A DNA stretch of 64,000 bases from Candidatus Heritagella intestinalis. Its GTDB lineage: Bacteria > Bacillota > Clostridia > Oscillospirales > Acutalibacteraceae. The notes under the pieces were generated by a model. It had not been told where the DNA came from, made no database searches, and saw only the letters and a list, made by a program, of their open reading frames with translations. The translations under genes and the position numbers were made by a program. Shown here one piece after another: positions 35,855 to 44,007 of this stretch; positions within the stretch are counted from its first letter, which is position 1, and every line of letters starts with the position of its first letter. Where the stretch lies: the NCBI GenBank assembly GCA_904420555.1, contig CAJFVO010000001.1, positions 124,001 through 188,000 on the forward strand, read 5' to 3'.

Positions 35855-35949
35855 GGTTTTTTTCCCCCTTCACAGGGTTTCGCCATTTTTGACAAAGAGT
35901 CAGGCCTCGGGAGGATTCATAAAGGCAACCTCTTCCACTTGAAAATACA

Positions 35950-35973
35950 GGGCGTCTTCCGAAAAGACCGCCC
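35950..35973 (-). terminator. hisF: Possible terminator after hisF
   Basis: Arms GGGCGGTCTT/AAGACGCCC with one bulged base, 28 nt after the hisF stop. The minus-strand tail is only moderately T-rich (TGTATTTT). Confidence 0.5.
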
Positions 35974-36000
35974 GCATCTTCTTTTACATCCCCTGCCCCC

Positions 36001-36777
36001 TTACGCCTCTCTGGGAATGGCCCGGCGCACGGGAATCCCCCGGCCTGCCAGATATTCCTTTAGATCCGGGATGGCAATCTCTCCAAAATGGAACAGGGAA
36101 GCTGCCAGCACGGCGTCCGCCTTTCCTTCGGTAAAAGCATCGTAGAAGTGCTCCAGCTTTCCGGCCCCGCCGGAAGCAATGACGGGAATGCCTGCACGCT
36201 CAGAAATGGCCCGGGTCAGCTCCAGATCGTAGCCGTTTTTCACTCCGTCGCAGTCCATGCTGGTCAGGAGAATCTCCCCGGCCCCCAGCCGCTCTGCCTC
36301 CGCCGCCCATTCCAGGGCATCCTTGCCGGTATCCACCCGGCCGCCGTTGAGATACACGGTCCAGCCGCCGGTGGGCCGGCGCCGGGCGTCAATGGCGCAG
36401 ACTACGCACTGGCTGCCGAATTTCTGGGCCGCTTCCCGGATGAGCTCCGGGTTCTTCAGGGCTGCGGAATTGACGGAAACTTTATCCGCCCCAGCCCGAA
36501 GCAGGGTGGTGAAATCCTCCACGGTGCGGATGCCGCCCCCTACCGTAAAGGGGATAAACACCTGGGAGGCCACCCGCTCCACAATGTCGATAACCGTGCC
36601 CCGGCCCTGGGCCGAAGCAGTGATATCCAGCAGCACCAGCTCGTCCGCTCCGGCAGCGTCATAGGCGGCGGCCGCCTCCACCGGGTCCCCGGCGTCCCGA
36701 AGGTTGACAAAATTGGTTCCCTTGACCACCCGCCCGTCCTTCAAATCCAGGCAGGGGATAATTCTCTTTGCGTACAT
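36001..36777 (-). CDS. hisF: Imidazole glycerol phosphate synthase, cyclase subunit
   Basis: 258 residues; a (beta/alpha)8 barrel that uses ammonia from HisH to turn PRFAR into imidazole glycerol phosphate and AICAR. The catalytic Asp11 and Asp130 are at their canonical positions, and [10 protein letters not shown] and ASGGAGK are the phosphate-binding loops. It starts 4 nt after the hisH stop. With hisH it forms a separate two-gene operon about 15 kb from the main his operon. Confidence 0.97.
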   Translation of the reverse strand: MYAKRIIPCLDLKDGRVVKGTNFVNLRDAGDPVEAAAAYDAAGADELVLLDITASAQGRGTVIDIVERVASQVFIPFTVGGGIRTVEDFTTLLRAGADKVSVNSAALKNPELIREAAQKFGSQCVVCAIDARRRPTGGWTVYLNGGRVDTGKDALEWAAEAERLGAGEILLTSMDCDGVKNGYDLELTRAISERAGIPVIASGGAGKLEHFYDAFTEGKADAVLAASLFHFGEIAIPDLKEYLAGRGIPVRRAIPREA

Positions 36778-36781
36778 TTTC

Positions 36782-37411
36782 TCACTCCCCCTTCTCCCCA
36801 GCGGCCAGCGCCGCGAAATTCTGCAAAATTTGCAATCCCTCTGCGCCGCTTTTCTCCGGGTGGAACTGGCAGGCGAACAGGTTTCCCTTTTCCACCGAAG
36901 CGTGGATAGTCACCCCGTACTCCGTAGTGGCGGCCACAATCTGGGGGTCCTCCGCTTTCAAATAATAGGAGTGGACAAAGTACACATAGGGCTCCTGGGA
37001 GAGGCCCGCAAACAGCCGGCCCCGGCCGTTGGGGAACGAGAGGGAATTCCAGCCGATATGGGGCACCTTCAGCCCCTCCCCGTCTGGGATGCGGAGAATC
37101 TTCCCGGGCAGGACGCCCAAGCCCTTGACCCCGGGGGATTCCTCGCTGGAATCAAAGAGAAGCTGCAATCCCAGGCAGATTCCCAAAAAGGGCTTGCCCT
37201 GCCGGATAAATGCCCGCACCGGATCCACCAGGCCCCGGCTCTCCAAAGAAGCCATGGCGTCTCCAAAGGCCCCTACTCCCGGCAGCACTGCCGCCTCTGC
37301 TGTTTCCAAATCCTCCGGACGGTCCGTTACCCGGGCTTCGCACCCGATGAAATCCAGGGCCTTGCGCACGCTTTGCAGGTTTCCCGCCCCGTAGTCGATA
37401 ATCGCGATCAT
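36782..37411 (-). CDS. hisH: Imidazole glycerol phosphate synthase, glutaminase subunit
   Basis: 209 residues; a class I glutamine amidotransferase that makes ammonia for HisF. The start [15 protein letters not shown] at 37411 is the usual one; the open frame upstream is not family-like. The nucleophile Cys79 is in [11 protein letters not shown], and the His-Glu pair is in QFHPEKSG near the C-terminus. AGGGGATGG precedes the ATG. Confidence 0.96.
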   Translation of the reverse strand: MIAIIDYGAGNLQSVRKALDFIGCEARVTDRPEDLETAEAAVLPGVGAFGDAMASLESRGLVDPVRAFIRQGKPFLGICLGLQLLFDSSEESPGVKGLGVLPGKILRIPDGEGLKVPHIGWNSLSFPNGRGRLFAGLSQEPYVYFVHSYYLKAEDPQIVAATTEYGVTIHASVEKGNLFACQFHPEKSGAEGLQILQNFAALAAGEKGE

Positions 37412-37482
37412 CCGCCGCCATCCCCTTTCCTGTGCCGGCACTTTCACACAGCACTGCGGTATTTTTCAAAATTACAGTTTTG

Positions 37483-37511
37483 ATTATACCAGATTCCCAG
37501 GCCCCCTGCAA
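37483..37511 (-). promoter_or_regulatory. Promoter of hisH-hisF
   Basis: Minus strand TTGCAG (37506-37511), a 17-nt spacer ending TGG, and TATAAT (37483-37488); the TGn before the hexamer makes it an extended -10. No attenuator was recognised in the roughly 65-nt leader. Confidence 0.78.
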
Positions 37512-37584
37512 TGGGCATATTCCGGCCCGGCCATTCATATTTGCAGAACAGGAAGAAATCACCGGGAAAAAGAAGGGGCTTTCA

Positions 37585-37613
37585 TTGACATCCTACTGGG
37601 AAAAGCGTAAAAT
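37585..37613 (+). promoter_or_regulatory. Promoter of mntP
   Basis: TTGACA (37585-37590), a 17-nt spacer, TAAAAT (37608-37613). It is divergent from the hisH promoter about 70 nt away. The leader is about 125 nt. Confidence 0.8.
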
Positions 37614-37698
37614 GAAAAAGTTAACCTGCCCCTAAAAATATCGAAAATATTGGGGCGATAAGAGGTAAAAACAACTTGGGCCAAAACGGCTCAAAGGG

Positions 37699-37730
37699 CC
37701 TTTTCCATCACCCATTGATCTTTGAAAAGG
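37699..37730 (+). promoter_or_regulatory. mntP leader hairpin that covers the ribosome-binding site
   Basis: CCTTTTC (37699-37705) can pair with GAAAAGG (37724-37730), which is part of the SD GAAAAGGAG of mntP. An earlier CCCC/GGGG hairpin with an AT-rich centre lies near 37629-37657. The conserved GGGGAGUA core of the yybP-ykoY manganese riboswitch was not found, so this is at most an unrecognised translational switch. Confidence 0.4.
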
Positions 37731-37743
37731 AGTGCAGATTCTG

Positions 37744-38334
37744 ATGGATTTTATTTCTCTCACCGGCATTGCCGTGGGCCTTGCCATGGACGCCTTCGCG
37801 GTCAGCGTCACCAACGGGGCGGTAACCAAAAAAGTCAACCTGGCCTTTGCCCTGCGGATGTCTGTCTGCTTCGGCGTATTCCAGGCTTTTATGCCCTTTA
37901 TCGGCTGGCTCATCGGCACCGCTGGGGCAGGGTTTATTTCCAGCATTGACCACTGGATTGCCCTGATTCTGCTGGCGATTATCGGCGGGCAGATGCTCCG
38001 GGAATCCTTTGCCCACCACAAGGAGCCCCAGCAGGCCGGCACCCGGGAGGCTCTGAGCTGGAAAATGCTCTTTGCCATGGCAGTGGCCACCAGCATCGAC
38101 GCCCTGGCCACCGGCATCATCCTTCCCGGCGCTGTGGGGGCTGACAGCGTGCCCCTGATGCTCCTTTCCGTGGGGATTATCGGCCTGATTACCCTGGTGC
38201 TATGTACCGCCGGCGTATTTATCGGCAAGAAGTTCGGTAGCCTCCTGTCCTCCAAGGCGGAGCTGGCCGGCGGCATTGTCCTCATTGCCATCGGCGTGAA
38301 GATTTTTGTAGAGCATATGTTTTTCGGCGGCTGA
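37744..38334 (+). CDS. mntP: Manganese efflux pump, MntP family
   Basis: 196 residues; a six-helix membrane exporter of Mn(II). Two homologous halves each carry the family motif: GLAMDAFAVSVTNG near the start and AVATSIDALATGI in the second half, whose Asp residues bind the ion. The ATG at 37744 is preferred; a GTG four codons upstream overlaps the SD. Its long leader suggests metal-dependent control, but no known riboswitch was recognised. Confidence 0.93.
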   Translation: MDFISLTGIAVGLAMDAFAVSVTNGAVTKKVNLAFALRMSVCFGVFQAFMPFIGWLIGTAGAGFISSIDHWIALILLAIIGGQMLRESFAHHKEPQQAGTREALSWKMLFAMAVATSIDALATGIILPGAVGADSVPLMLLSVGIIGLITLVLCTAGVFIGKKFGSLLSSKAELAGGIVLIAIGVKIFVEHMFFGG

Positions 38335-38371
38335 TGGCCGGCTGAGACAAGTGTAAGAAAGGCTGGTTGCC

Positions 38372-38650
38372 ATGCATCTGGAACAGGAAGAATTTCTCCG
38401 GCTGGCCCGGTTAGCCGGACTGCCTCCGGAACCGGAGGACTGGGAAGCTCTGAAACCCGCCCTGCTGGAAATGGAGGGCTTTTTCAGCCGTATTTGCCAG
38501 GAGGACTTTGGGGAAACTGCGGAAGAAGAGGAGACTGCCGGCCTTCGGGAGGACTCCCCCCGGCCCTCTTTGCCTCGGGAAGAAGCCCTGGGAGAGAAAG
38601 GCCGGGAAGGCTTTTTCTTTTTTCAGGCTGGAAAGGGGGATGTGACGTGA
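38372..38650 (+). CDS. gatC: Asp/Glu-tRNA amidotransferase subunit C
   Basis: 92 residues. GatC scaffolds the GatA-GatB amidotransferase that amidates misacylated Glu-tRNA(Gln) and Asp-tRNA(Asn). The first about 45 residues show the usual helical pattern (FLRLARLAGL ... ALLEMEGFFSRI); the rest is an acidic, Pro-rich linker with DSPRPSLPREEAL, the expected GatC tail. Sequence conservation is modest, but position before gatA and a 4-nt overlap with it make the call firm. Confidence 0.85.
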   Translation: MHLEQEEFLRLARLAGLPPEPEDWEALKPALLEMEGFFSRICQEDFGETAEEEETAGLREDSPRPSLPREEALGEKGREGFFFFQAGKGDVT

Positions 38651-40116
38651 GCGTACTGGAACCTCTCCGCTCTATGCTGGACCAAAAGCAGCTTTCCGCC
38701 CTGGAACTGACCCAATATTTTCTGGAAACCATCCGGCGGGACAACCCCGCTCTCCGCGCCCTACTATACACGGCAGAGGAAACGGCCCTGGAACAGGCGA
38801 AACTGGCAGACCGCCGTTTGGCGGCAAGGGAACCCCTCTCCCCTTTGACCGGCATTCCCATGGTGCTCAAGGACAACATCAGCACCCGGGGACTGCCTAC
38901 CACCTGCGGCTCCCGGATGCTGGAGGGATACCGGCCTGTCTATGATGCGGCAGTGTGGGAAGCCTTGGGGAAACAGGGCGCGGTGCTTTTGGGCAAGGGG
39001 AACCTGGACGAATTCGCCATGGGTTCTTCCACGGAAACCTCCTGCTTTGGCCCCAGTCGAAACCCCTGGAATCCCTCGCTTTCTCCGGGCGGCTCTTCCG
39101 GCGGGCCGGCGGCGGCAGTGGCCGGCGGGCTGGCAGTCTGCGCTCTGGGCTCTGACACAGGCGGCTCCATTCGGCAGCCGGCGGCCTTCTGTGGGATTAC
39201 CGGCCTGAAACCCACCTACGGAGCGGTTTCCCGGTGGGGGCTCATCGCCTATGCTTCCAGCCTGGATCAAATCGGTCCCATGGCCCTGTGCGCCAAAGAT
39301 GCCGCCCTGCTGTTAGATACCATTACCGGCCCCGACTCCCGGGACGACACCCACCGGGGATTGGCTCCCGTTTCCGGCTCTTTGGAGGAACCGATTCGGG
39401 GACAGAAAGCCGCCATTCCCCGGGAAATGCTGGAAGGCGCTTCCCCTGCCGCCATTGGCGCGGTAGAGGATACCCTCCGGCGGCTGGAAGCCCTGGGCGT
39501 CTCTGTGGAGGAAATCTCCCTGCCGGCGTTACAGCTGGCCGCCCCCGCCTATTACATTGTCGCTTGCGCCGAGGCCTCCTCCAATCTGGCCCGGTATGAC
39601 GGAATCCGCTACGGCCATCGGAGCCAAAAGCCCGCTGCCAGCTTTCAAGAGGCGGTGGGCAACAGCCGCCGGGAGGGCTTTGGCCCGGAGGTGCGCCGGC
39701 GCATCCTCATGGGGGCCTGGGTGCTCTCTGCCGGCCACCGGGAGCAATATTACCAGCAAGCCCAAAAGGCCCGGCAGGCGGTCAAGGATTCCCTGCTGGA
39801 AGCCCTTTCCCGGTTCGATTTCCTGCTGGCTCCCCCCTTCCCCGCCACGGAGCTGCCCTTGGGACAGGCCCTGAAAGACCCGGTTGCCCTGTATCAGGCG
39901 GATTTGTGTACGGTGCCTGCCAGTCTGGCCGGCCTGCCGGCCCTATCCACCCCCAGCGCGGTTTGGGAAAACGACCATCCCACCGGGGTGCAGCTCATCA
40001 GCCGGCCCTTTGCCGACGGTCTGCTTCTCCGGGTGGCCCATCACTTGGAACAGACGGGAACCCGCCTCCCGCTTCCAAAGCCTGTAGCTGCCCTGCTGCA
40101 AAAGGAGGTTCTGTGA
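38647..40116 (+). CDS. gatA: Asp-tRNA(Asn)/Glu-tRNA(Gln) amidotransferase subunit A
   Basis: 489 residues from a GTG that overlaps the gatC stop and has AAAGGGGG upstream. It is the amidase subunit: Lys75 (in MVLKDN), cis-Ser150 (GGSSGG) and nucleophile Ser174 (GSDTGGS) form the amidase-signature triad that frees ammonia from glutamine. A longer open frame upstream lies within gatC and is not family-like. It overlaps gatB by one base. Confidence 0.96.
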   Translation: MSVLEPLRSMLDQKQLSALELTQYFLETIRRDNPALRALLYTAEETALEQAKLADRRLAAREPLSPLTGIPMVLKDNISTRGLPTTCGSRMLEGYRPVYDAAVWEALGKQGAVLLGKGNLDEFAMGSSTETSCFGPSRNPWNPSLSPGGSSGGPAAAVAGGLAVCALGSDTGGSIRQPAAFCGITGLKPTYGAVSRWGLIAYASSLDQIGPMALCAKDAALLLDTITGPDSRDDTHRGLAPVSGSLEEPIRGQKAAIPREMLEGASPAAIGAVEDTLRRLEALGVSVEEISLPALQLAAPAYYIVACAEASSNLARYDGIRYGHRSQKPAASFQEAVGNSRREGFGPEVRRRILMGAWVLSAGHREQYYQQAQKARQAVKDSLLEALSRFDFLLAPPFPATELPLGQALKDPVALYQADLCTVPASLAGLPALSTPSAVWENDHPTGVQLISRPFADGLLLRVAHHLEQTGTRLPLPKPVAALLQKEVL

Positions 40117-41537
40117 TGGAATACGAACTGGTCTGCGGCCTGGAGACCCATGTGGAGCTCTCCACCAAAACCAAGCTGTTCTGCGACTGCCCCACTGCCT
40201 TTGGCGGGGAGCCCAACACCCGGTGCTGCCCGGTGTGTTTGGGACTGCCCGGCAGCCTGCCCAAGCTCAATCGGGAGGCTGTGGGCTTTACGGTGCTGGC
40301 GGGGCTGGCCCTGGGGTGCACCATTTCTCCCCGTTCCCATATGGACCGGAAAAATTACTGCTATCCGGATTTGCCCAAAGCCTATCAGATTTCCCAATAC
40401 GATGTGCCTCTGTGCCGGGACGGCCAGGTGACCCTCTCCAACGGCCGGGTCATCCGCATTGCCCGCATCCACTTGGAAGAGGACGCTGGGAAGCTGATTC
40501 ACCGGCAGGGGGAAACCTGCATTGACTACAACCGCTGCGGCGTGCCCCTTATCGAGGTGGTGACGGAGCCGGATTTCCGCTCGGTGGAGGAAGCCCGGGA
40601 GTATTTAGAGCTGCTCCGGCTGACCATGCGGTATCTGGGAATCTCCGACTGCAAAATGCAGGAGGGCTCCCTGCGCAGCGATGTGAATGTCTCCCTGCGG
40701 CCCAAAGGCACAGAGAATTACGGCGTGCGCACGGAAATCAAAAACATGAACTCCTTTACCTTTATGGAGCGGGCCATTCGCTATGAGGCCCGGCGGCAGG
40801 AGGCAATTCTCCGGCAGGGGGGTTCCGTTTCCCAAGAAACCCTGCGGTATCTGCCGGAACAAGACCGCACCGAGCCCATGCGCAGCAAGGAGGACGCCCA
40901 GGATTACCGCTTTTTCCCGGAACCGGATCTATGCACCGTGGCAGTTTCCCCGGAGTGGGTGGAAAAACTGCGGGGCTCCCTGCCAGAGCTGCCCCGGGAA
41001 AAGCAGGCCCGGTTCCAAAGAGAATACGGCCTGCCGGAAGAGGACGCCAAGCTGTTGGTGCAGCACCGGAAAATCGCGGAATATTTCGATGAAACGGCCC
41101 GGGAAGTGGAGGAACCGCGAAACGCCGCCCGGTGCATTTTGGAGCAGGTATTCCGCCGGTTGAAAACCGAAGAGGAAAAAGAGCAGGGAGAGATTCCCGT
41201 CCCGCCGGAGGAGCTCAGTGGGCTCATTCGCCTGCTGGAAACAAAAAAGATTCGCCGGGACCTGCTGCGCTCCACCTTAGAAACCATGCTGGACACGGGC
41301 AAGCCCTGGAAAGAAATCCTAAAGCCGGAAGATTTAGAGGGCATTTCCCCGGAGAAGCTCCGGGAGCTGTGCCAAAAGGCTATCGAAAACAACGCAAAGG
41401 CGGCCCAGGAATACCGGGACGGCAAGGAAAAGGCCCTGAAAGCCCTCATGGGCGCTGTCATGCGGGAGTGCCGGGGCAAGGCCGACCCCGCCCAGACGGA
41501 AGCTCTGTTAAAGGCCCTGCTGCAAGAGCCGCGCTGA
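40116..41537 (+). CDS. gatB: Asp-tRNA(Asn)/Glu-tRNA(Gln) amidotransferase subunit B
   Basis: 473 residues; binds the misacylated tRNA and activates its carboxyl group with ATP. The start MEYELVCGLETHVEL with AAGGAGG upstream, CxC-x17-CxxC-type zinc cysteines (CDC then CCPVC), FPEPDL and the C-terminal YqeY-like helical domain (about 330-473) are visible. The start overlaps the gatA stop by one base (TGATG), so gatCAB is one translationally coupled operon. Confidence 0.97.
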   Translation: MEYELVCGLETHVELSTKTKLFCDCPTAFGGEPNTRCCPVCLGLPGSLPKLNREAVGFTVLAGLALGCTISPRSHMDRKNYCYPDLPKAYQISQYDVPLCRDGQVTLSNGRVIRIARIHLEEDAGKLIHRQGETCIDYNRCGVPLIEVVTEPDFRSVEEAREYLELLRLTMRYLGISDCKMQEGSLRSDVNVSLRPKGTENYGVRTEIKNMNSFTFMERAIRYEARRQEAILRQGGSVSQETLRYLPEQDRTEPMRSKEDAQDYRFFPEPDLCTVAVSPEWVEKLRGSLPELPREKQARFQREYGLPEEDAKLLVQHRKIAEYFDETAREVEEPRNAARCILEQVFRRLKTEEEKEQGEIPVPPEELSGLIRLLETKKIRRDLLRSTLETMLDTGKPWKEILKPEDLEGISPEKLRELCQKAIENNAKAAQEYRDGKEKALKALMGAVMRECRGKADPAQTEALLKALLQEPR

Positions 41538-41572
41538 ACCATTACCTTTATTTTTAGGAGGGAGGCAACCCC

Positions 41573-42544
41573 ATGGATGAAAAGAGATTTGCCGTATTGA
41601 TTGACGCGGAAAATGTTTCCAACTCTTATATTAAATATATTTTAGACGAGATTTCCAACTACGGAAACGTCACCTACAAGCGGATTTACGGCGACTGGAC
41701 CAGCGCCGCCGCTGCCGGCTGGAAAAAGCAGCTTCTGGAAAATTCTATTACGCCGGTGCAGCAGTACAGCTACACCTATGGCAAAAACGCCACAGACTCC
41801 GCCATGATTATCGACGCTATGGACATCCTCTATTCCGGCAACGTGGACGGCTTCTGCCTGGTGTCCAGCGACAGCGACTTTACCAAGCTGGCCATGCGTT
41901 TGCGGGAATCCGGCATGATGGTCATCGGCATGGGAGAAAAGAAAACCCCCAAGCCCTTCAGCGTGGCCTGCAACGTGTTTAAATATCTGGAAGTCCTCAT
42001 GGCCGACGCGGAAGCCGAAGCCGCCGAAGAGGAGAAATCCAATCAGGATGAGGCGGGCAGCGGCGAAAACATGACGGACATCGACACCATTCTCAAGGCC
42101 ATGGTGAACATCATCAGCGAGAACGGCGACGAGGAAAAGGGCATCAGCATCGGCGAGCTGGGGAACCTGCTCTTAAAGCGGTATCCGGACTTTGACGTGC
42201 GGAACTACGGCTATACCAAGCTGTCTAAATTTCTCTCCGCCTTTGACGGCCTGAGCCTGAGCCGCCACAACAATGTGCTCTTTGTCTCCCTGCGTCAGAA
42301 CCACCTGGACGCCGATACTGTCCGCTCCGCCATTGTGGCCTATGTGCGGGATTGGGAGCGGGCCCGCAACGGCAAGCTGAACCTGGGCCAGCTGAACCAG
42401 TGGCTCACCGAGCAGTTCCCCCAGTTCAATGTGAAGAACTACGGCTACACCACCTTTGTGAAGTTTGTCAGCGACATCCACGGCCTGTCTGTGCGCAGCA
42501 GCGGCAAAAACGGCCGGATTAAGCATGTACAGCTCATTCAGTAA
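41573..42544 (+). CDS. NYN-domain putative RNase with two OST-HTH/LOTUS domains
   Basis: 323 residues. Residues 5-145 are a NYN (PIN-like) nuclease domain with the acidic residues Asp11 (VLIDAEN), Asp75 and Asp81 (TDSAMIIDA), and Asp100/Asp102 (SSDSDF), a full set for metal-dependent RNA cleavage. An acidic linker (145-168) leads to two tandem OST-HTH/LOTUS modules, about 169-240 and 247-323, each with a closely matching core (F-D/N-V-R/K-NYGYT, then a helix and H/D-GLS). LOTUS domains bind RNA structures, so the product is probably an RNA-targeting nuclease; the target is unknown. Strong SD (GGAGGGAGG), 35 nt after gatB, shared terminator behind. Confidence 0.88.
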   Translation: MDEKRFAVLIDAENVSNSYIKYILDEISNYGNVTYKRIYGDWTSAAAAGWKKQLLENSITPVQQYSYTYGKNATDSAMIIDAMDILYSGNVDGFCLVSSDSDFTKLAMRLRESGMMVIGMGEKKTPKPFSVACNVFKYLEVLMADAEAEAAEEEKSNQDEAGSGENMTDIDTILKAMVNIISENGDEEKGISIGELGNLLLKRYPDFDVRNYGYTKLSKFLSAFDGLSLSRHNNVLFVSLRQNHLDADTVRSAIVAYVRDWERARNGKLNLGQLNQWLTEQFPQFNVKNYGYTTFVKFVSDIHGLSVRSSGKNGRIKHVQLIQ

Positions 42545-42561
42545 TCCCTTTTACAAAACAA

Positions 42562-42610
42562 ACAGCCCGAACCAGTGTCCCAGAAGGGAAGCCGGTTCGG
42601 GCTGTATTTT
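42562..42610. terminator. Bidirectional terminator between NYN and HAD genes
   Basis: Arms 42562-42573 and 42594-42105 positions continue to 42605: ACAGCCCGAACC pairs with GGTTCGGGCTGT (42594-42605), 12 bp perfect. Plus tail ATTTTTC; minus tail TTGTTTTGT. It separates convergent genes. Confidence 0.88.
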
Positions 42611-42614
42611 TCGG

Positions 42615-43397
42615 TTATTCTTTGAAAAAACGGTTTTCTAAAAAGGCGGGAACGTTCCCACACTGCACCGGGAAGCGGGCCAGCAGCGCCGGATGGGCAG
42701 TTTCCATGAGCACAGGATGACCCACGGTTTCCAGCATGGGGACATCGTTGAAGTTGTCCCCGAAGGCCATGACCTCCTCCGGCAAAATATTCAGCGATTG
42801 GCACAGGGTGCGGATGCCCACTCCCTTATCTGCCAGGGTGAAATCCAGCCATTGAAGGCCGGCCACGGCTCCGCGAAAGTGACGGTTCCACTTAGGGGCC
42901 AGCTCTGCTTCTGTTTTGCGGGTATCCGGCACACAGAAGGCGGAGACTTTAATAATCTCCTCCTGGATTTCCTCTGGACTATGGATAAGCACTATGTTGT
43001 TTCCGGTAAAGTCCCGGATATGGGTGACGACTTCCTGGGCCTTGGGCATGAGATAGCTGATATTTGCCCCGGAAATGAGCACCTCGCACTCGGGCCGGGC
43101 CACAATCTCCCCGATGAGCTGTTCCGCCAGAGCCCGGTCCATGGCGGTCTTTCCCAGCACCGGGGCGGCCTCCCCTTTCCCGTAGACAATGGCGCCGTTC
43201 TCACAGAGATAGTAGATTTCATCCGCCACCGGGGCAAAGAGCCGGCGCAGGCTGGTATACTGCCGGCCGCTGGCGGCGCAGAAGGCAATGCCCTGCTGGG
43301 CCAGCCGGCGGATGAGGGGGAACAGAGCTTCCGGCAGGGTTTTGGCGTCCCCTTGCAGCAGGGTACCGTCAATATCGCTGGCCACCAAACGAATCAT
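42615..43397 (-). CDS. HAD-superfamily Cof-type sugar/nucleotide phosphatase
   Basis: 260 residues. DIDGT (Asp8 nucleophile, Asp10 acid/base), ASGRQYTS (motif 2), the cap domain in the middle (about 85-185), Lys in LADKGVGIRTL (motif 3) and GDNFNDVPML (motif 4) are all intact, so it should be an active type-C2B HAD hydrolase. Such enzymes dephosphorylate small phosphorylated metabolites with broad specificity. It lies 22 nt behind the DUF4430 gene and is probably co-transcribed with it. Confidence 0.9.
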   Translation of the reverse strand: MIRLVASDIDGTLLQGDAKTLPEALFPLIRRLAQQGIAFCAASGRQYTSLRRLFAPVADEIYYLCENGAIVYGKGEAAPVLGKTAMDRALAEQLIGEIVARPECEVLISGANISYLMPKAQEVVTHIRDFTGNNIVLIHSPEEIQEEIIKVSAFCVPDTRKTEAELAPKWNRHFRGAVAGLQWLDFTLADKGVGIRTLCQSLNILPEEVMAFGDNFNDVPMLETVGHPVLMETAHPALLARFPVQCGNVPAFLENRFFKE

Positions 43398-43419
43398 CAG
43401 GCTGCCTCCTTTTGCCCCC

Positions 43420-43812
43420 TTACCAGCCTACGGTAAGGGTCAGTTCAAAGGTATCCCCATCGGCAATGGGGGTGGCGTCTACGCCGGTGGTGAGGCTTTC
43501 TCCACCCTTGGTCAGGCACCACCACTCCTCTTGAGACTCATCGGCGGTAACGCCATCCACTGTCTGGACATAAAACCCAGCGGACTGCTCTTCTCCGGCA
43601 ATGAGGCCCTCCTGCTCCAGCGCGCCCCGGAGGTATTCCTCTGTTGTCCGGATTTCGTGTTTCCGGAGCATCTGGCCGTCGGTGTACACCTGCACGGTAA
43701 TCTGCTTGACGCCCTCTTCTGTTTGCGGCCTGGTAAACCAATAGACTGCCAACAGGGCTGCCACTGCCACTACCAGAATGCCCACGCCCAAAAGGGTCTT
43801 TTTATTTTTCAT
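43420..43812 (-). CDS. DUF4430-domain membrane-anchored protein
   Basis: 130 residues from the ATG at 43812 (AAAGGAG 11 nt upstream; an in-frame GTG at 43824 overlaps that SD). KNKK and one hydrophobic helix (about 7-27) form a signal anchor or uncleaved signal peptide. The outside part (about 38-130) matches DUF4430, related to the C-terminal ligand-binding domain of transcobalamin-like proteins: TTEEYLRGAL, GFYVQTVDG, EEWWCLTKGGE and a final GDTFELTL. Its ligand is unknown; cobalamin binding by the family is only suggested. No transporter adjoins it. Confidence 0.8.
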   Translation of the reverse strand: MKNKKTLLGVGILVVAVAALLAVYWFTRPQTEEGVKQITVQVYTDGQMLRKHEIRTTEEYLRGALEQEGLIAGEEQSAGFYVQTVDGVTADESQEEWWCLTKGGESLTTGVDATPIADGDTFELTLTVGW

Positions 43813-43862
43813 GGGGGTCTTCACTCCTTTGCTAAAGTAGTAAAATGGAAAAGGCTTACCCC

Positions 43863-43873
43863 CTTATTATAAC
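43863..43873 (-). promoter_or_regulatory. Extended -10 promoter of the DUF4430-HAD operon
   Basis: Minus strand TGTTATAAT (TATAAT at 43866-43871 preceded by TGT), about 55 nt before the start. No good -35 was found at the expected distance. Confidence 0.5.
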
Positions 43874-43944
43874 ATATCCGCTCGGAGATTTTGGGAAAAA
43901 ACGGCCAATTCCGGGAATTTTTTGTCCGGCTTCCCCTCCAGCCT

Positions 43945-43988
43945 GCAAAAAAGCCACCGTTACAGGAACGTCCTGCGGCGATGGCTTT
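43945..43988 (-). terminator. Terminator of the regulator/acyl-CoA synthetase operon
   Basis: On the minus strand arms 43979-43988 and 43950-43959 pair over 10 bp with one wobble, with an inner CAGGA/TCCTG helix and a TTTTTT tail. It lies 20 nt after the synthetase stop. Confidence 0.85.
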
Positions 43989-44007
43989 TTCTATTACAGG
44001 CAGCAGA

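Noticed and set aside
37624..37743. yybP-ykoY manganese riboswitch before mntP
   Set aside because: The conserved GGGGAGUA-type core was looked for and not found.
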